53,958 bases of DNA, from NCBI RefSeq assembly GCF_014656545.1, contig NZ_BNDS01000033.1:1-53958 (forward strand). The letters run 5' to 3'. Origin of the DNA: Neobacillus kokaensis (GTDB taxonomy: Bacteria; Bacillota; Bacilli; Bacillales; Cytobacillaceae). Positions 8,287 through 17,846 of this stretch are shown one piece after another. The notes under the pieces were generated by a model. It was not told the origin of the DNA. It did no database searches and saw nothing but the letters and a program-made list of their open reading frames with translations. The stretch's first letter is position 1; the number at the start of each line of letters is the position of its first letter. The position numbers were made by a program, and so were the translations under genes.

Positions 8287-10086
8287 ATGAAAGCATACAG
8301 GAACCTCTCTTCATATGTAACGAAACGTAAACCGATTGCCTTCTCCATAAATGCTAAAATAACCTTTTTCCTGTTATGCTTAGTGATTGGTTTTTTATCA
8401 TTTTCCATGCTTATTACCTATCAAATCTCCTCTAAAATTCTAGTACAACAAACTATTGATAGCACCAATCAAAATTTTAGCCAGATATCAAATAAATTAG
8501 AGTTAATTTTTAACGAAACAGAAGAATTAGCGGAATTAGTTGTGACAAACTCGATCATTCAACAATATACCTCTATAAAGGTTCCCGCTCATTCACTGGA
8601 GGAACACCGAAATATTCAGGAAGTGAAAGATATCTTAAGTGAAATTAAAGGAACAAAAGATTATGTTGATTCCATTATGATTTTTGCAAACAATGGTCTG
8701 GTGTATGACTCGGGCGAGATTTCTGTCCTAAGCATGCAATCACCCATTACGCTAAAACAGCACTCCGTTCGAGCTACAGCCTGGAGGGGAGTCTATCATA
8801 GCAACTACACTTTATATGGGAAACAATTAAACATCGTTTCTTTTTTCCAGCGCTATAATTCGGAGAGGACAGCACTTCCTTTAGGGACCATTCAAATAAA
8901 TCTAAGAGAAAGTTGGATTCGCAAGCAATATCACTCAGTTGATTTTGGTCAGGGCGAGAATATTTTTATCGTGAATCATGACGGAAGGATTGTATCCCAT
9001 CATAACCCTTCAAACCTTTACCAATCCATAAAAAGTCAACCCTATTTTACATTGGTAAAACAAAAGAAAAGCGGACAGCGGGTTACGCTGGATAACAGAG
9101 AATATTTAGTTGTTTCTCAAGAACTGCCTAAATTAAACTGGACCCTTGTCGCTCTAGTTCCGATCGAGAACATTTTAGCGGTAAACAATCCGCTCATGAG
9201 GTCATTCCTTCTGATTGGATTCATCATGATAGCGAGTGTTGTTCTGATCACACTATTAATCTCAAATCTTGTATCCAAGCCGTTAAAAAAAATCAATCAT
9301 GTGGTGAAAGAGGTGCAAAACGGGAATTTAGATGTTTCTCTTGATATCAACAGCAGAGATGAGATCGGGGTGTTGGCCAAAGAGTTCAATAAAATGGTGA
9401 GAAGAACAAAAAGGCTGATGGAAAAAGTGGTAAAGGAGCAGGAAAAGAAACGAAAATACGCCCTTATTAGTGTACAATCGCAGCTAAATCCCCACTTTTT
9501 ATACAATACACTGGAAAATATCTGCGGTCTTGCAGAAATGGAGCAGAAAAAAGAAGTCATTGAATTAACCCATAAATTAGCTGATTTTTATCGAGGCGTT
9601 ATAAGTAAAGGAAATCAGATTATCTCCATGGAAGAAGAAATGCTTATTTCTAAACGGTATTTAGAAATTCTCAGTATTCGATATAAAGAAAGACTTACGT
9701 ATAAATTTATTTTCAACCCTGAAATCTTTAATTATCAAATTGTGAAGCTTTCCTTGCAGCCCATTATTGAAAACGCTGTCCGTCATAATTTAAAGGACGA
9801 AGAAGATCATATTTACATCGAAATTAGCGGGGAAAAACGTGGTGATCAGATTCATATCTTTGTCCATGATCACGGGGAAGGAACGTTTGATAAGTCCATT
9901 GAATCGCTGCTAAAAGAAAAACAAGAAAAAGGGAATATCGGTTTTGGCTTATACAGCTCAAGCGAACGAATTAAACAATACTTTGGTGAACAGTATGGTA
10001 TCACGATTCACAACAATCCTGGAAAAGGCACATCTGTTGAAATTATCATTCCTGCCATTAGACAAGGAGAGATTGCACATGTATAA
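8287..10086 (+). CDS. Sensor histidine kinase (YesM/LytS-like, Cache domain)
   Basis: A 599-residue membrane kinase. TM1 lies near residues 22-42, an extracellular Cache-like sensor runs to about 285, TM2 is near 300-325, then HAMP, then the His_kinase domain with LNPHFLYN (His403) and an HATPase domain with IIENAVRHN and the glycine-rich GNIGFGLYSS. ATG at 8287 fits AAGGTGA; an in-frame GTG at 8278 lies inside that ribosome site and is rejected. The next gene, a YesN-type regulator, overlaps by 8 bases. It probably senses the sugar carried by the divergent ABC importer, directly or through the binding lipoprotein (inference). Confidence 0.93.
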   Translation: MKAYRNLSSYVTKRKPIAFSINAKITFFLLCLVIGFLSFSMLITYQISSKILVQQTIDSTNQNFSQISNKLELIFNETEELAELVVTNSIIQQYTSIKVPAHSLEEHRNIQEVKDILSEIKGTKDYVDSIMIFANNGLVYDSGEISVLSMQSPITLKQHSVRATAWRGVYHSNYTLYGKQLNIVSFFQRYNSERTALPLGTIQINLRESWIRKQYHSVDFGQGENIFIVNHDGRIVSHHNPSNLYQSIKSQPYFTLVKQKKSGQRVTLDNREYLVVSQELPKLNWTLVALVPIENILAVNNPLMRSFLLIGFIMIASVVLITLLISNLVSKPLKKINHVVKEVQNGNLDVSLDINSRDEIGVLAKEFNKMVRRTKRLMEKVVKEQEKKRKYALISVQSQLNPHFLYNTLENICGLAEMEQKKEVIELTHKLADFYRGVISKGNQIISMEEEMLISKRYLEILSIRYKERLTYKFIFNPEIFNYQIVKLSLQPIIENAVRHNLKDEEDHIYIEISGEKRGDQIHIFVHDHGEGTFDKSIESLLKEKQEKGNIGFGLYSSSERIKQYFGEQYGITIHNNPGKGTSVEIIIPAIRQGEIAHV

Positions 10087-11575
10087 CGTTCTTTTAGTTG
10101 ATGATGAACAATTCATTCGAGAAAGAATCAAGGGCTGTCTAAATTGGGACGAACTAGGCTTTTCCATTATTGGTGAAGCCGAGAACGGGGAAAAGGCCTT
10201 ACATTTTATCCGCAATAATCCAATCGATTTGGCGATTATTGATATTAATATGCCTCTCATGGATGGATTAGAGCTTGCCGGCTTGCTTCATGAGCAGCAG
10301 AAGGGGCTGCAGATCGTTTTTCTTACGGGATACGATAAATTTGAATATGCCCAAAAAGCTATTCAGCTAGGGGTTTTCGATTATATATTGAAGCCTGTTC
10401 GTTCCGAGGACTTGGCTGAAATGCTTCAAAAGTTTAAAGAGAAGAAAGAAAAAGAGAATGCAGCTTCTGTCGCACTAGATCAAAAGGAAATGAAATCATA
10501 CATTGTGTACCAATTATTAAATGGCCCTGTCACCAATATGATGGTTCAAGCCTATCAGGAGCTCTTTTCAGCTGTTGCAGGTGAACCTGCTTGCTTCCTA
10601 TTAATTTCTCCTGATGTGGAAGTGGAGGAAAACCTGCAAACACAGATTGTGAATTTTGTTTTACAATCCTTCCCTAGGCCAATTTATCATCTTGGGGTTA
10701 ATCATCAGCTGTTTTCCTCTTATTTAATCAGGGCTAATGATATCGATAGGGCCCAATCTATGCTGTTCGCCTTGAAAAAACATTTCCAGCTGTCGTTTTC
10801 TATTGGCGCTGGTCCAAGAATGGATAATCTGTTAATGTTCGGTGAAGCTTTTCAAAAGGCCAAATTCGCCTTACACAACCGGCTGACAAAAGGGACGGGA
10901 AAAATCTATCATTACCTGCAGGAAAAAGACGAAAGCCATAGTGCGATTTTAGAAAAAATTGAAAAGCTATCCGTACTAGTAAAGTCCGGGAATGAAGAAA
11001 TGGCGCAAAAGGAATTGGCAGAAATTATTCATTTATGTCAACAAAACAAACTCTCTTCTGCCAAGTTCTTTCTTTTGACAAGGGAACTGATTACCAGCAT
11101 TAACAAAGGGATTCATGATTTTCAGTTAAAAAAGGACTATTTTACGGAATTAAACCAATTTGATCGATTTACAGAGCAATTTCGCACAATCAAAGAATTG
11201 AAGACTTTTTTTAGCAATCTATTAATAGAGGCTATATCCATCTCCAGGCAGACCCTTTTGGAGTTAAAATCGCTCTCGCTTCAGGCAATTACCTTTATGG
11301 AGAGTCAATATCAGGATTGCGAAATAGGGTTAAATTCTATTGCTGAATATTTACATGTGAACCCTTCTTATTTGAGCAGAATTTTTAAAAAGGAGACGGG
11401 GATTACCGTCATTGAATATTTAACGAAAATTAGAATGGAAAATGCCAGAAAACTGTTAATGAACGGTTGTAAAAATATACAATTCGTCTCCGAAATGACC
11501 GGATACAACGACCCGCATTATTTTAGCAGATGCTTTAAAAAATACTATAAGGTTCCGCCTTCAAAGATTATCTAA
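10079..11575 (+). CDS. YesN-type response regulator with AraC DNA-binding domain
   Basis: A 498-residue cytosolic transcription factor. The N-terminal receiver has VDDE and the phospho-acceptor Asp55 in IIDINMPLMDG, with Lys in LKPV. A middle region of about 250 residues is typical of YesN proteins. The C-terminal AraC double helix-turn-helix (about 395-495) includes NPSYLSRIFKKETG and GYNDPHYFSRCFKKY. The start is ATG at 10079, after AAGGAGAG, inside the end of the kinase gene. It likely activates the divergent sugar importer operon. Confidence 0.94.
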   Translation: MYNVLLVDDEQFIRERIKGCLNWDELGFSIIGEAENGEKALHFIRNNPIDLAIIDINMPLMDGLELAGLLHEQQKGLQIVFLTGYDKFEYAQKAIQLGVFDYILKPVRSEDLAEMLQKFKEKKEKENAASVALDQKEMKSYIVYQLLNGPVTNMMVQAYQELFSAVAGEPACFLLISPDVEVEENLQTQIVNFVLQSFPRPIYHLGVNHQLFSSYLIRANDIDRAQSMLFALKKHFQLSFSIGAGPRMDNLLMFGEAFQKAKFALHNRLTKGTGKIYHYLQEKDESHSAILEKIEKLSVLVKSGNEEMAQKELAEIIHLCQQNKLSSAKFFLLTRELITSINKGIHDFQLKKDYFTELNQFDRFTEQFRTIKELKTFFSNLLIEAISISRQTLLELKSLSLQAITFMESQYQDCEIGLNSIAEYLHVNPSYLSRIFKKETGITVIEYLTKIRMENARKLLMNGCKNIQFVSEMTGYNDPHYFSRCFKKYYKVPPSKII

Positions 11576-11577
11576 TA

Positions 11578-11622
11578 GTGTCCCCGTGCTTCAAAGGAAT
11601 GGGGACACGGTTACCCGTGTCC
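11578..11622. terminator. Double hairpin between convergent genes
   Basis: GTGTCCCC pairs with GGGGACAC, and the latter can alternatively pair with the following CCCGTGTCCC. It lies between the stop codons of the response regulator and the symporter, so it may end both transcripts. The T-tract is weak. Confidence 0.55.
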
Positions 11623-11629
11623 CTGTTTC

Positions 11630-13114
11630 CTAACTGGCCATATTGGATTGTGTGTTTTCGTTATGTTTTTCACCAGCTTGGGTGTTTTTTGTGAAAAAAC
11701 TTACGGTGAACATAATGATAATGTTTGTTGCTAGTGCGATGATTCCAATGTTTAGGTCTTGAATGACGCTAGGCAGTGATGGAAATAACATCGCCATAGT
11801 TGTTTTGGTAAATGTTACATAGATAACAATTGCGACACCCACGAACATCCCGGCTCCTGATCCATACTTTGTAATCCCATTATTTTTTCTAAGGCTCAAA
11901 TACAAGGAAGGCGCCATTTGGGTAATTAAACTGAATGACGTTAAATACAAAGTAGCCAGTGTGTTGCTTTCACTCATCGAAAAGAATGAACATAGAACCG
12001 ATAAAAGAACAACAAATATTTTTGCAGAGAGCGCTTTATTTTTATCAGAAACATTCGGTTTTAATGGTTCGATTATGTTGGTTGTAATCATCGTAGCAGC
12101 CGACATTAACATCATCGACCCAGGAACCAGTGTAGCTAACAAACCGGTTGCCCCTATAATCCCTACAAACCACGGATCAAACGTTTTCATTGAAATTTCT
12201 AACAGAGCAAAATCCCCATTTTTCAAACCAGGCAGTTGGACCATAGCTGTAAATCCTACAAAGTAAACAAATAATACCATCAGCGCGTAAATCGGCAGCA
12301 ATACAGCATTTAAGCGAAAGGCTTTTGCATTTTTAGAGGCGTAGATCGTTGGTGCATTATGCGGCCACATGAAATAGGCAAACGCACTAATGGCAACTGT
12401 CGAGACAAACCAGGAAACACTCAAGCCTTTATGTGGAAGTGTCAAAGCATGAGGCTTTATTTTGCTGACAGCTTCGAATAAACCGGTTGGGCTTCCATAA
12501 TAATGAATCGGCAAGTAAATTCCTAAAAATAGGATAACAAAGAATATTAAGAAATCTTTTACGGTAGATGTCCATGCAGAACCGTGTATGCCAGAAACCA
12601 TGACGTATACTAACAAGGCGACCATTCCTACCCATATCGCTACATGCGAAGGGATTGCACCGTAGGAAGTGGCTTCAACCAGAATTCCCATGGATTTAAA
12701 CAGAATCGTGATATATGGAATAAGAGCGACTACACCCACGATTGCAACAAAAACACCAAGACCGGTACTTTTATATTTTTTTGAAAAAAATTGTGACTGA
12801 GAGACAACATTATTTTCTTTTGCGTATTTCCAAATAGGTGGCAATATCCAATAAGAGGTGATTGTTCCTAAAGCAGTAAAGGCTAATAAATAGAAGGCTG
12901 CGGCACCATTATTAAACGCCAGACCGCTTGTCCCAAGCAAGGTAAAAACAGAATACGTTTCGCCAGCTAAAAGAAGAAAGACAAACATCCCGCCAAATCC
13001 ACGGCCGCCGATGGCCCATTGCTCCATACTCATATCTTTTCCGCGTTTAGCTAATAGTCCTAAGGCAATACTAATGAATAAAAATACTGTAATAATGATT
13101 AAGGGTGTATTCAT
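11630..13114 (-). CDS. Sodium:solute symporter (SSS family)
   Basis: A 494-residue membrane protein with about 13 predicted helices and the SSS fold. Typical features are the early GGRGFGGMFVFLLLAGE segment and the long hydrophobic core. It uses the Na+ gradient to import a small organic solute. The neighbours suggest a cyclic ureide, hydantoin or related ring compound (inference). Its start codon overlaps the stop of the upstream DUF3311 gene (ATGA), so the two proteins are translationally coupled and probably work together. It is the last gene of the IclR-amidohydrolase-DUF3311-symporter operon. Confidence 0.92.
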   Translation of the reverse strand: MNTPLIIITVFLFISIALGLLAKRGKDMSMEQWAIGGRGFGGMFVFLLLAGETYSVFTLLGTSGLAFNNGAAAFYLLAFTALGTITSYWILPPIWKYAKENNVVSQSQFFSKKYKSTGLGVFVAIVGVVALIPYITILFKSMGILVEATSYGAIPSHVAIWVGMVALLVYVMVSGIHGSAWTSTVKDFLIFFVILFLGIYLPIHYYGSPTGLFEAVSKIKPHALTLPHKGLSVSWFVSTVAISAFAYFMWPHNAPTIYASKNAKAFRLNAVLLPIYALMVLFVYFVGFTAMVQLPGLKNGDFALLEISMKTFDPWFVGIIGATGLLATLVPGSMMLMSAATMITTNIIEPLKPNVSDKNKALSAKIFVVLLSVLCSFFSMSESNTLATLYLTSFSLITQMAPSLYLSLRKNNGITKYGSGAGMFVGVAIVIYVTFTKTTMAMLFPSLPSVIQDLNIGIIALATNIIIMFTVSFFTKNTQAGEKHNENTQSNMAS

Positions 13115-13308
13115 ACTTCATCCTCCTTATTTAGGGGGTCTAAACGATAAATGATAAACATAATGACGGAACATAATACTGCCCATAGAATAATCCAAAA
13201 CAAGAAGAACGGAATTCCTAATACATAGGGCTCCACTTTATTAACAAAAGCAGCCCCGCCAAGTATAGCAATAAACGGAAGTACAGCCAGCAGATAATAT
13301 AATTTCAT
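13111..13308 (-). CDS. DUF3311-type small membrane partner of the symporter
   Basis: A 65-residue protein with two membrane helices (LLAVLPFIAILGGAAF and IPFFLFWIILWAVLCSV) and a charged tail RLDPLNKEDEV, as in the DUF3311/YhdT-like proteins found beside SSS symporters. ATG at 13308 is preceded by GAGGGG at nine bases; the longer open frame upstream is not needed. A stop/start overlap with the symporter gene supports a two-part transporter. The exact role is unknown. Confidence 0.85.
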   Translation of the reverse strand: MKLYYLLAVLPFIAILGGAAFVNKVEPYVLGIPFFLFWIILWAVLCSVIMFIIYRLDPLNKEDEV

Positions 13309-13358
13309 TTTCCCCATCCCCTCGAAAAATAATATCGTAAACATTGTGGAAATATTGG

Positions 13359-13390
13359 GCATTCAGAAGGGGGATCCCCTCTCTGAATGC
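13359..13390 (-). promoter_or_regulatory. Intercistronic hairpin before the transporter genes
   Basis: GCATTCAGA (13359-13367) pairs perfectly with TCTGAATGC (13382-13390), with an inner GGGATCCC palindrome. It lacks a T-tract and separates the amidohydrolase gene from the transporter genes, so it may set their relative expression by mRNA processing or stability. Confidence 0.6.
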
Positions 13391-13428
13391 AAACTCTAGC
13401 AGGTGCCGGAGTCCAATCCGTACGAAGC

Positions 13429-14805
13429 TTATCTGGCAGCCGCCACTTTAAAAGCTGAGCCTGGAACAAACTTACCAAATCCCGGTTGTTGAGTGACATT
13501 CTCTCCGTCAAACACTTCTTCTCCACGCACAATGGTAGAAATCACTTTACCATCGACGACCTGTCCATCAAATGGAGATAATTTGGAGTAAGATTTAAAT
13601 GAAGTTTGATCAATCATTGTTTTTTGGTTAGGGTCAATCACTGTGAAATCAGCATCAAATCCGATATTAATCTGCCCTTTACAAGGGATTGAAAACACTT
13701 CTGCCGGATGGCTTGACATTAAATTTGCAAATTCATTTGGAGATAGTTTTCCATTTGCCACCGTGCTGTTAAACATTAACGGTGTCATAATTTCAACACC
13801 CGGCATCCCGGATGATGCTAAGAAAATATTTTCGTACCCTTTGACCTTATGAGCAAGACTCCACGGAGCATGGTCAGACGAAATTAAATCGATGTTTCCT
13901 TCTTCAATATGCTTCCACAATCCTTGAACTTCCTCTTTTTCTCGTAAAGGCGGGTTGTTTTTCGCTACAGGTCCGTATGCTTCTAAATCTTCCACATCCA
14001 TTAATAAATATGGATAGCATGTTTCACATGTTACTTTGACACCTTGTGCCTGGAATTGTTTGATTAAATCAATGGTCCTAGGGTGGCTCACGTGAACAAT
14101 GTGAAGTTTAACATTGGTCCAATACGCAAATTCCATTAACTTTAAGACAGCACTCGTTTCCGTTACCGGCGGCCGTGTTTCGTTATGGGCTTTAGGGTAA
14201 ACTTTTCCCTCTTCCTTATATTGATCAATTAAATCAACAATAATTTCATCATTTTCTGAATGGAACGCAGCCCTAAGGCCAGTTTCTTCAATCAGTCTCA
14301 TTGCTTTTATAATCTCATTGTCTGGAATTCTCGGGAAACGGTATTCATCTGTTTCAAAAGTAGACATCTTAAAGGCAACAGCACCTGCTTCAGCTAAAGG
14401 GATAATTTGATCTGTCCCGTTCTTTTTTGAGATTGTTCCCCATAAACAAATATCCACAACCGCTTCTTTTTCTAGCTGTTCAACTTTCTTTTTAAAAATC
14501 TCCACGTTATTAATAGGATTTGGAAGATCGTATGGCATATCTAGGAATGTCGTAATCCCCCCGGCTGCAGCTGAAGTACTTGTTGGCACAAAGCCCTCGT
14601 CCGGGTTGCTAAAACAGTGCACATGCACATCAATAACACCAGGAAAAACATAGGCATCGCCAAAATCCTTAATCGTTTTAGCCTCCAAACTTCCGGTTCC
14701 CTCATGAATGCTCACGATTTTCCCTTCCTTGATACCTACTTCTCCCTTAATAACAGAATCTTTTAACACGATGTTTCCTCTAATAATGCGATCAACTTTA
14801 TTCAT
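13429..14805 (-). CDS. Cyclic amidohydrolase (allantoinase/dihydropyrimidinase-like)
   Basis: A 458-residue metal-dependent amidohydrolase that opens a cyclic amide ring (hydantoin, allantoin, dihydropyrimidine or a relative). The metal site is complete: DVHVH (His61, His63), a probable carboxylated Lys146 in AVAFKMS, His182 in AFHSEND, His238 in VHVSH and Asp310 in SSDHAPW. The ATG at 14805 follows AAGGAG; a GTG nine bases upstream lies within that site. It is 15 bases after an IclR regulator gene and upstream of the transporter. With the M20 enzyme of the next operon it would form a two-step ring-opening and deamidation route. Allantoinase versus hydantoinase cannot be decided here. Confidence 0.88.
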   Translation of the reverse strand: MNKVDRIIRGNIVLKDSVIKGEVGIKEGKIVSIHEGTGSLEAKTIKDFGDAYVFPGVIDVHVHCFSNPDEGFVPTSTSAAAGGITTFLDMPYDLPNPINNVEIFKKKVEQLEKEAVVDICLWGTISKKNGTDQIIPLAEAGAVAFKMSTFETDEYRFPRIPDNEIIKAMRLIEETGLRAAFHSENDEIIVDLIDQYKEEGKVYPKAHNETRPPVTETSAVLKLMEFAYWTNVKLHIVHVSHPRTIDLIKQFQAQGVKVTCETCYPYLLMDVEDLEAYGPVAKNNPPLREKEEVQGLWKHIEEGNIDLISSDHAPWSLAHKVKGYENIFLASSGMPGVEIMTPLMFNSTVANGKLSPNEFANLMSSHPAEVFSIPCKGQINIGFDADFTVIDPNQKTMIDQTSFKSYSKLSPFDGQVVDGKVISTIVRGEEVFDGENVTQQPGFGKFVPGSAFKVAAAR

Positions 14806-14820
14806 GGCTAACACTCCTTA

Positions 14821-15552
14821 TTAGATTTGGTTTTGAATTTTTTCTACAGCTGTTTTCAAGGCATTTATAATTTCTTCCGTCTTTTTCTTTCCCAGACGGT
14901 CTTTTGGACCAGCAATACTCAATGAAGCAACAAGCTTTCGGTCGCTATCAAATATCGGCATGCCATAAGCAGCTACACCTTCATCAATTTCACTATCAGA
15001 ATAGGTATATCCTTTTTGCCGGATTTCCTCTAAATGGTCCCGCATTTCTTCCAAATTTAGAATCGTCTGTTCAGTGTGTTTTTGTACCGTACCTTTTTTA
15101 AAAATTTCCTCCACCACATGTTCCCCTAAATAGGCGAGTAAAGCTTTGGAGGAAGCGCCTCCATACAGAGGGACGATCGTCCCTTGTTCGGAGGAGACCT
15201 TGATTGGGTGTCCCGAAGGAACAGATGCTAAACAGACTGCCTGCAAATTGGAGGGAACAAGTAAAATGGACGTCTCTCCCGTTGTTCTTGTTAATTCTCT
15301 CATGGCATCTTGGGCAACAGCAGGCAGGTTAATATCCATTTTTACGATTTTCGCTAACTTTAAAAAGATATAACCTAAACTGTACAATCCAGGAGAGTAC
15401 TCTATGATATAGCCTTTTTCCTTAAGAACCCTCATATGTCGATAGACGGAACTTTGAGGTTGTTGTAATTTGGCTGCCATTTCGGGAACTGAAAGCGTTC
15501 TTGTTTCAAAATCAAATAACTCTAATATTTCCAAGGTTTTTTCTGCACTCAC
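14821..15552 (-). CDS. IclR-family transcriptional regulator
   Basis: A 243-residue regulator with an N-terminal winged helix (TLSVPEMAAKLQQPQSSVYR) and a C-terminal IclR effector domain (PLYGGASSKALLAYL, then SDSEIDEGVAAYGMPIFD). The open frame starts at TTG 15573, but GGAGG is nine bases before GTG 15552, which I take as the start. It heads the amidohydrolase-transporter operon, so it is probably autoregulated. Paired palindromes lie just upstream. A second IclR gene lies 1.5 kb away. Confidence 0.92.
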   Translation of the reverse strand: MSAEKTLEILELFDFETRTLSVPEMAAKLQQPQSSVYRHMRVLKEKGYIIEYSPGLYSLGYIFLKLAKIVKMDINLPAVAQDAMRELTRTTGETSILLVPSNLQAVCLASVPSGHPIKVSSEQGTIVPLYGGASSKALLAYLGEHVVEEIFKKGTVQKHTEQTILNLEEMRDHLEEIRQKGYTYSDSEIDEGVAAYGMPIFDSDRKLVASLSIAGPKDRLGKKKTEEIINALKTAVEKIQNQI

Positions 15553-15588
15553 AAGCTTTTTCCTCCGTTTCAAGAACTCGCAGAGAAA

Positions 15589-15615
15589 ATTATCAAATAG
15601 TGATAATGTATTATC
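15589..15615. promoter_or_regulatory. Overlapping palindromes upstream of the first IclR gene
   Basis: ATTATCA-AATAG-TGATAAT (15589-15607) overlaps GATAAT-GT-ATTATC (15602-15615). Both are perfect inverted repeats 37-63 bases before the IclR start. They are good candidates for IclR binding, although AT-rich sequence makes chance palindromes common. Confidence 0.5.
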
Positions 15616-15765
15616 TATATTTAATAATAAATTGTTTTTAATTATCTTACAAGTCCTTTTTATTTGAAATTTTTAGAAATTTCCTTCAAACTGTTTTTTA
15701 AAAGGCTGTGTAAAAAAGCATATTTTTGAAGCAGAAATCAATATTACACGTTTTACTGCCTTAAA

Positions 15766-15800
15766 AAAATCCATTAACCTACGGCGGTTAATGGATTTTT
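15766..15800. terminator. Strong bidirectional-type terminator
   Basis: A stem of about 14 bp, AAAAATCCATTAACC with GGTTAATGGATTTTT, is flanked by A-runs and T-runs. It lies 36 bases after the M20 gene stop codon and should end the AroM-IclR-M20 transcript before the next IclR promoter. Confidence 0.88.
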
Positions 15801-15835
15801 GAAACATACTTTCCTACATTTACAAGAACAATAGG

Positions 15836-17068
15836 CTATTTTGAAAACTCCAGGACAGCGTTCAGCAGCGCTTTTGCCCCTAGATACAGGTCTTCCTGCT
15901 CCGCCCATTCTTCCGGACAGTGGCTTCTTCCATCTTTACAAGGAATAAATACCATCCCTGCCGGAGCAAGTAAAGATACTTGATTCGCATCATGTCCCGC
16001 TCCGCTTGGCAGTTCGATGACATGATCTGTAACCGATTTACAGGCATGCTGCAGCAGTTGTTTTACTTCATCCTTGATAACAATGGCTCTAGAGCGGGAA
16101 ACTTTCTCAATCTCTAAGCCTACATTTCTCCTGCTTGAAATAGCGTCCGCCTTTGCCAAAAATTCATTGGCTACTCTGTCAATCACATCTTCAGAGATAC
16201 TTCTAATTTCCACTTGAAATTCTACATTTCCCGGCACAACATTAGAAGCATTAGGGAAATTATTAAATACTCCAACTGTCCCAACAACAGGCTGTTCGTA
16301 TGTGCCGCCAGCGATTTTTTCCAGCGCCAGTGCCATTTCAGCTGCTGCGGTCAGGGCATCATTTCTCATATCCATCGGCGTAGTTCCGGCATGATTAGGC
16401 AGTCCTTCGACAATTACCTTATAGCGCTGAATGCCGACAATACCCGTTACCACTCCTAAATTCGCTTTCTTATTTAACAGAACCGGCCCTTGTTCAATAT
16501 GCAGTTCAAGGTATAAGGCGATGGAATCTTTCTCCCTTTTACACATTTCAATCTGATCGGGATTTCCTCCTGCAAAAGCGATAGCTTCGGCCAGCGTTTG
16601 ACCATTTGCATTAGTGTAAGCCAGCATATCCCTTGTTAAATTCCCGGACCACGCCCTGCTTCCAACAGTAGATAAGCCATACTCAGATGGTTCTTCCGCT
16701 GTAAAATCGACAATTTCAATTGTATGCTTGATTTGAATGTTATGCTCTTTTAATGCTCGAACAATTTCCAATCCAACAAGCACCCCGGCAATCCCATCAA
16801 ATCTTCCACCATCTGGAACCGTATCCGTATGAGAACCAATGACAATAGGCGGCAGGCTCGGGTCGGTTCCGATTAATCGTCCAATAACATTAGATGCTGC
16901 ATCCATTTCCACTTCCAGGCCGATTTCCCGCATTTGCACCATAATCCATTTTCTTCCTTCGTTATACTTGGCTGTAAACGACCGTCTTGTCCAAGGCTGC
17001 TGTTCGATTGTGATGGAAGCCAGCTCATGAACGCTCCCCCACAATCTCTCTTTGTTAATGATTTCCAT
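15836..17068 (-). CDS. M20 amidohydrolase (N-carbamoylase/allantoate amidohydrolase type)
   Basis: A 410-residue zinc-dependent amidohydrolase that removes the carbamoyl or ureido group from an opened ring product. Two-metal motifs are clear: GSHTDTVPDGGRFDG (His80, Asp91), FTAEEPSEYG with the catalytic and ligand glutamates near 125-126, and LHIEQGPVL. The dimer-domain motif NHAGTTPMDMRNDA is that of the carbamoylase/allantoate branch. ATG at 17068 follows GGGGTG by six bases; the GTG at 17077 lies in that site. It is the last gene of AroM-IclR-M20 and is a natural partner of the ring-opening amidohydrolase in the adjacent operon. Confidence 0.92.
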   Translation of the reverse strand: MEIINKERLWGSVHELASITIEQQPWTRRSFTAKYNEGRKWIMVQMREIGLEVEMDAASNVIGRLIGTDPSLPPIVIGSHTDTVPDGGRFDGIAGVLVGLEIVRALKEHNIQIKHTIEIVDFTAEEPSEYGLSTVGSRAWSGNLTRDMLAYTNANGQTLAEAIAFAGGNPDQIEMCKREKDSIALYLELHIEQGPVLLNKKANLGVVTGIVGIQRYKVIVEGLPNHAGTTPMDMRNDALTAAAEMALALEKIAGGTYEQPVVGTVGVFNNFPNASNVVPGNVEFQVEIRSISEDVIDRVANEFLAKADAISSRRNVGLEIEKVSRSRAIVIKDEVKQLLQHACKSVTDHVIELPSGAGHDANQVSLLAPAGMVFIPCKDGRSHCPEEWAEQEDLYLGAKALLNAVLEFSK

Positions 17069-17081
17069 GTACTTCACCCCG

Positions 17082-17846
17082 TTAATATTTTAATAAAATT
17101 GACATGCTGCGAGCAGACTCCAGTAAGATTTCCTTTAAATACGCTATCTTTTCATCGGTAAATTTTTGACTAATCCCCATAATGCTGACTGATCCGACCG
17201 GACTTCCGGAATTTGTGAAGATAGGGGCTGCCATCGCACTAATCCCTATATCCAGTTCCCCATGACTAACGGAAAAACCCTTCTGTTTGATTTCCTGTAA
17301 ATCATTTTCCAGTTGTTCTGCCGACACAATGGTCGATTCCGTAAATTTCTTCAGGTCCTTTTTGTTGATGAGTGTTTCAATTTTTTGCGGAGGAAGAAAA
17401 GCTAAAACCGCCTTCCCAGATGCAGCCGCATGCAATGGAGAGTACCTTCCTACGATTTGCGTCACATGCACGGGCTGAGGGCTGTCGATTTTATCAATAC
17501 ATTCAATATTTTCATCTACCAGCGCAGAAAGAGTCACCGTTTCCCCACATAGTTTCGCTAGCCGTTCTAACTCCGGTCTTAACGTTCGCTGCAACACCTT
17601 GTTTTGATCAAAGCGATCAACAATAATGGTAAACTCCTCTGCCCTAAGCCCATAATCACCATTATCCTGCTGAAAAACAAATCCTCGTTTTTGCAGCGTT
17701 TTTAGGATTCTAAATAAGGTGGATTTATTAATATTGACCTCTTTAGATAGTTCTCCAATAGATATTGCTCGATTGACCTTGGATAGGTGGGTAATGACTT
17801 GTAATCCTTTATCTAATGTTAAAAGTATTTCCGAACTTTCTGTCAT
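17082..17846 (-). CDS. IclR-family transcriptional regulator, second copy
   Basis: A 254-residue IclR protein with a winged helix (ISIGELSKEVNINKSTLFRIL) at about residues 24-45 and a C-terminal effector domain (SPLHAAASGKAVLAF; SHGELDIGISAMAAPIF). It is clearly diverged from the other IclR protein nearby, so it is not a recent duplicate. Its ATG overlaps the AroM stop (ATGA), showing tight coupling, and the M20 gene starts 14 bases after its stop. It probably controls its own operon through the palindromes at 18518-18567. Confidence 0.92.
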   Translation of the reverse strand: MTESSEILLTLDKGLQVITHLSKVNRAISIGELSKEVNINKSTLFRILKTLQKRGFVFQQDNGDYGLRAEEFTIIVDRFDQNKVLQRTLRPELERLAKLCGETVTLSALVDENIECIDKIDSPQPVHVTQIVGRYSPLHAAASGKAVLAFLPPQKIETLINKKDLKKFTESTIVSAEQLENDLQEIKQKGFSVSHGELDIGISAMAAPIFTNSGSPVGSVSIMGISQKFTDEKIAYLKEILLESARSMSILLKY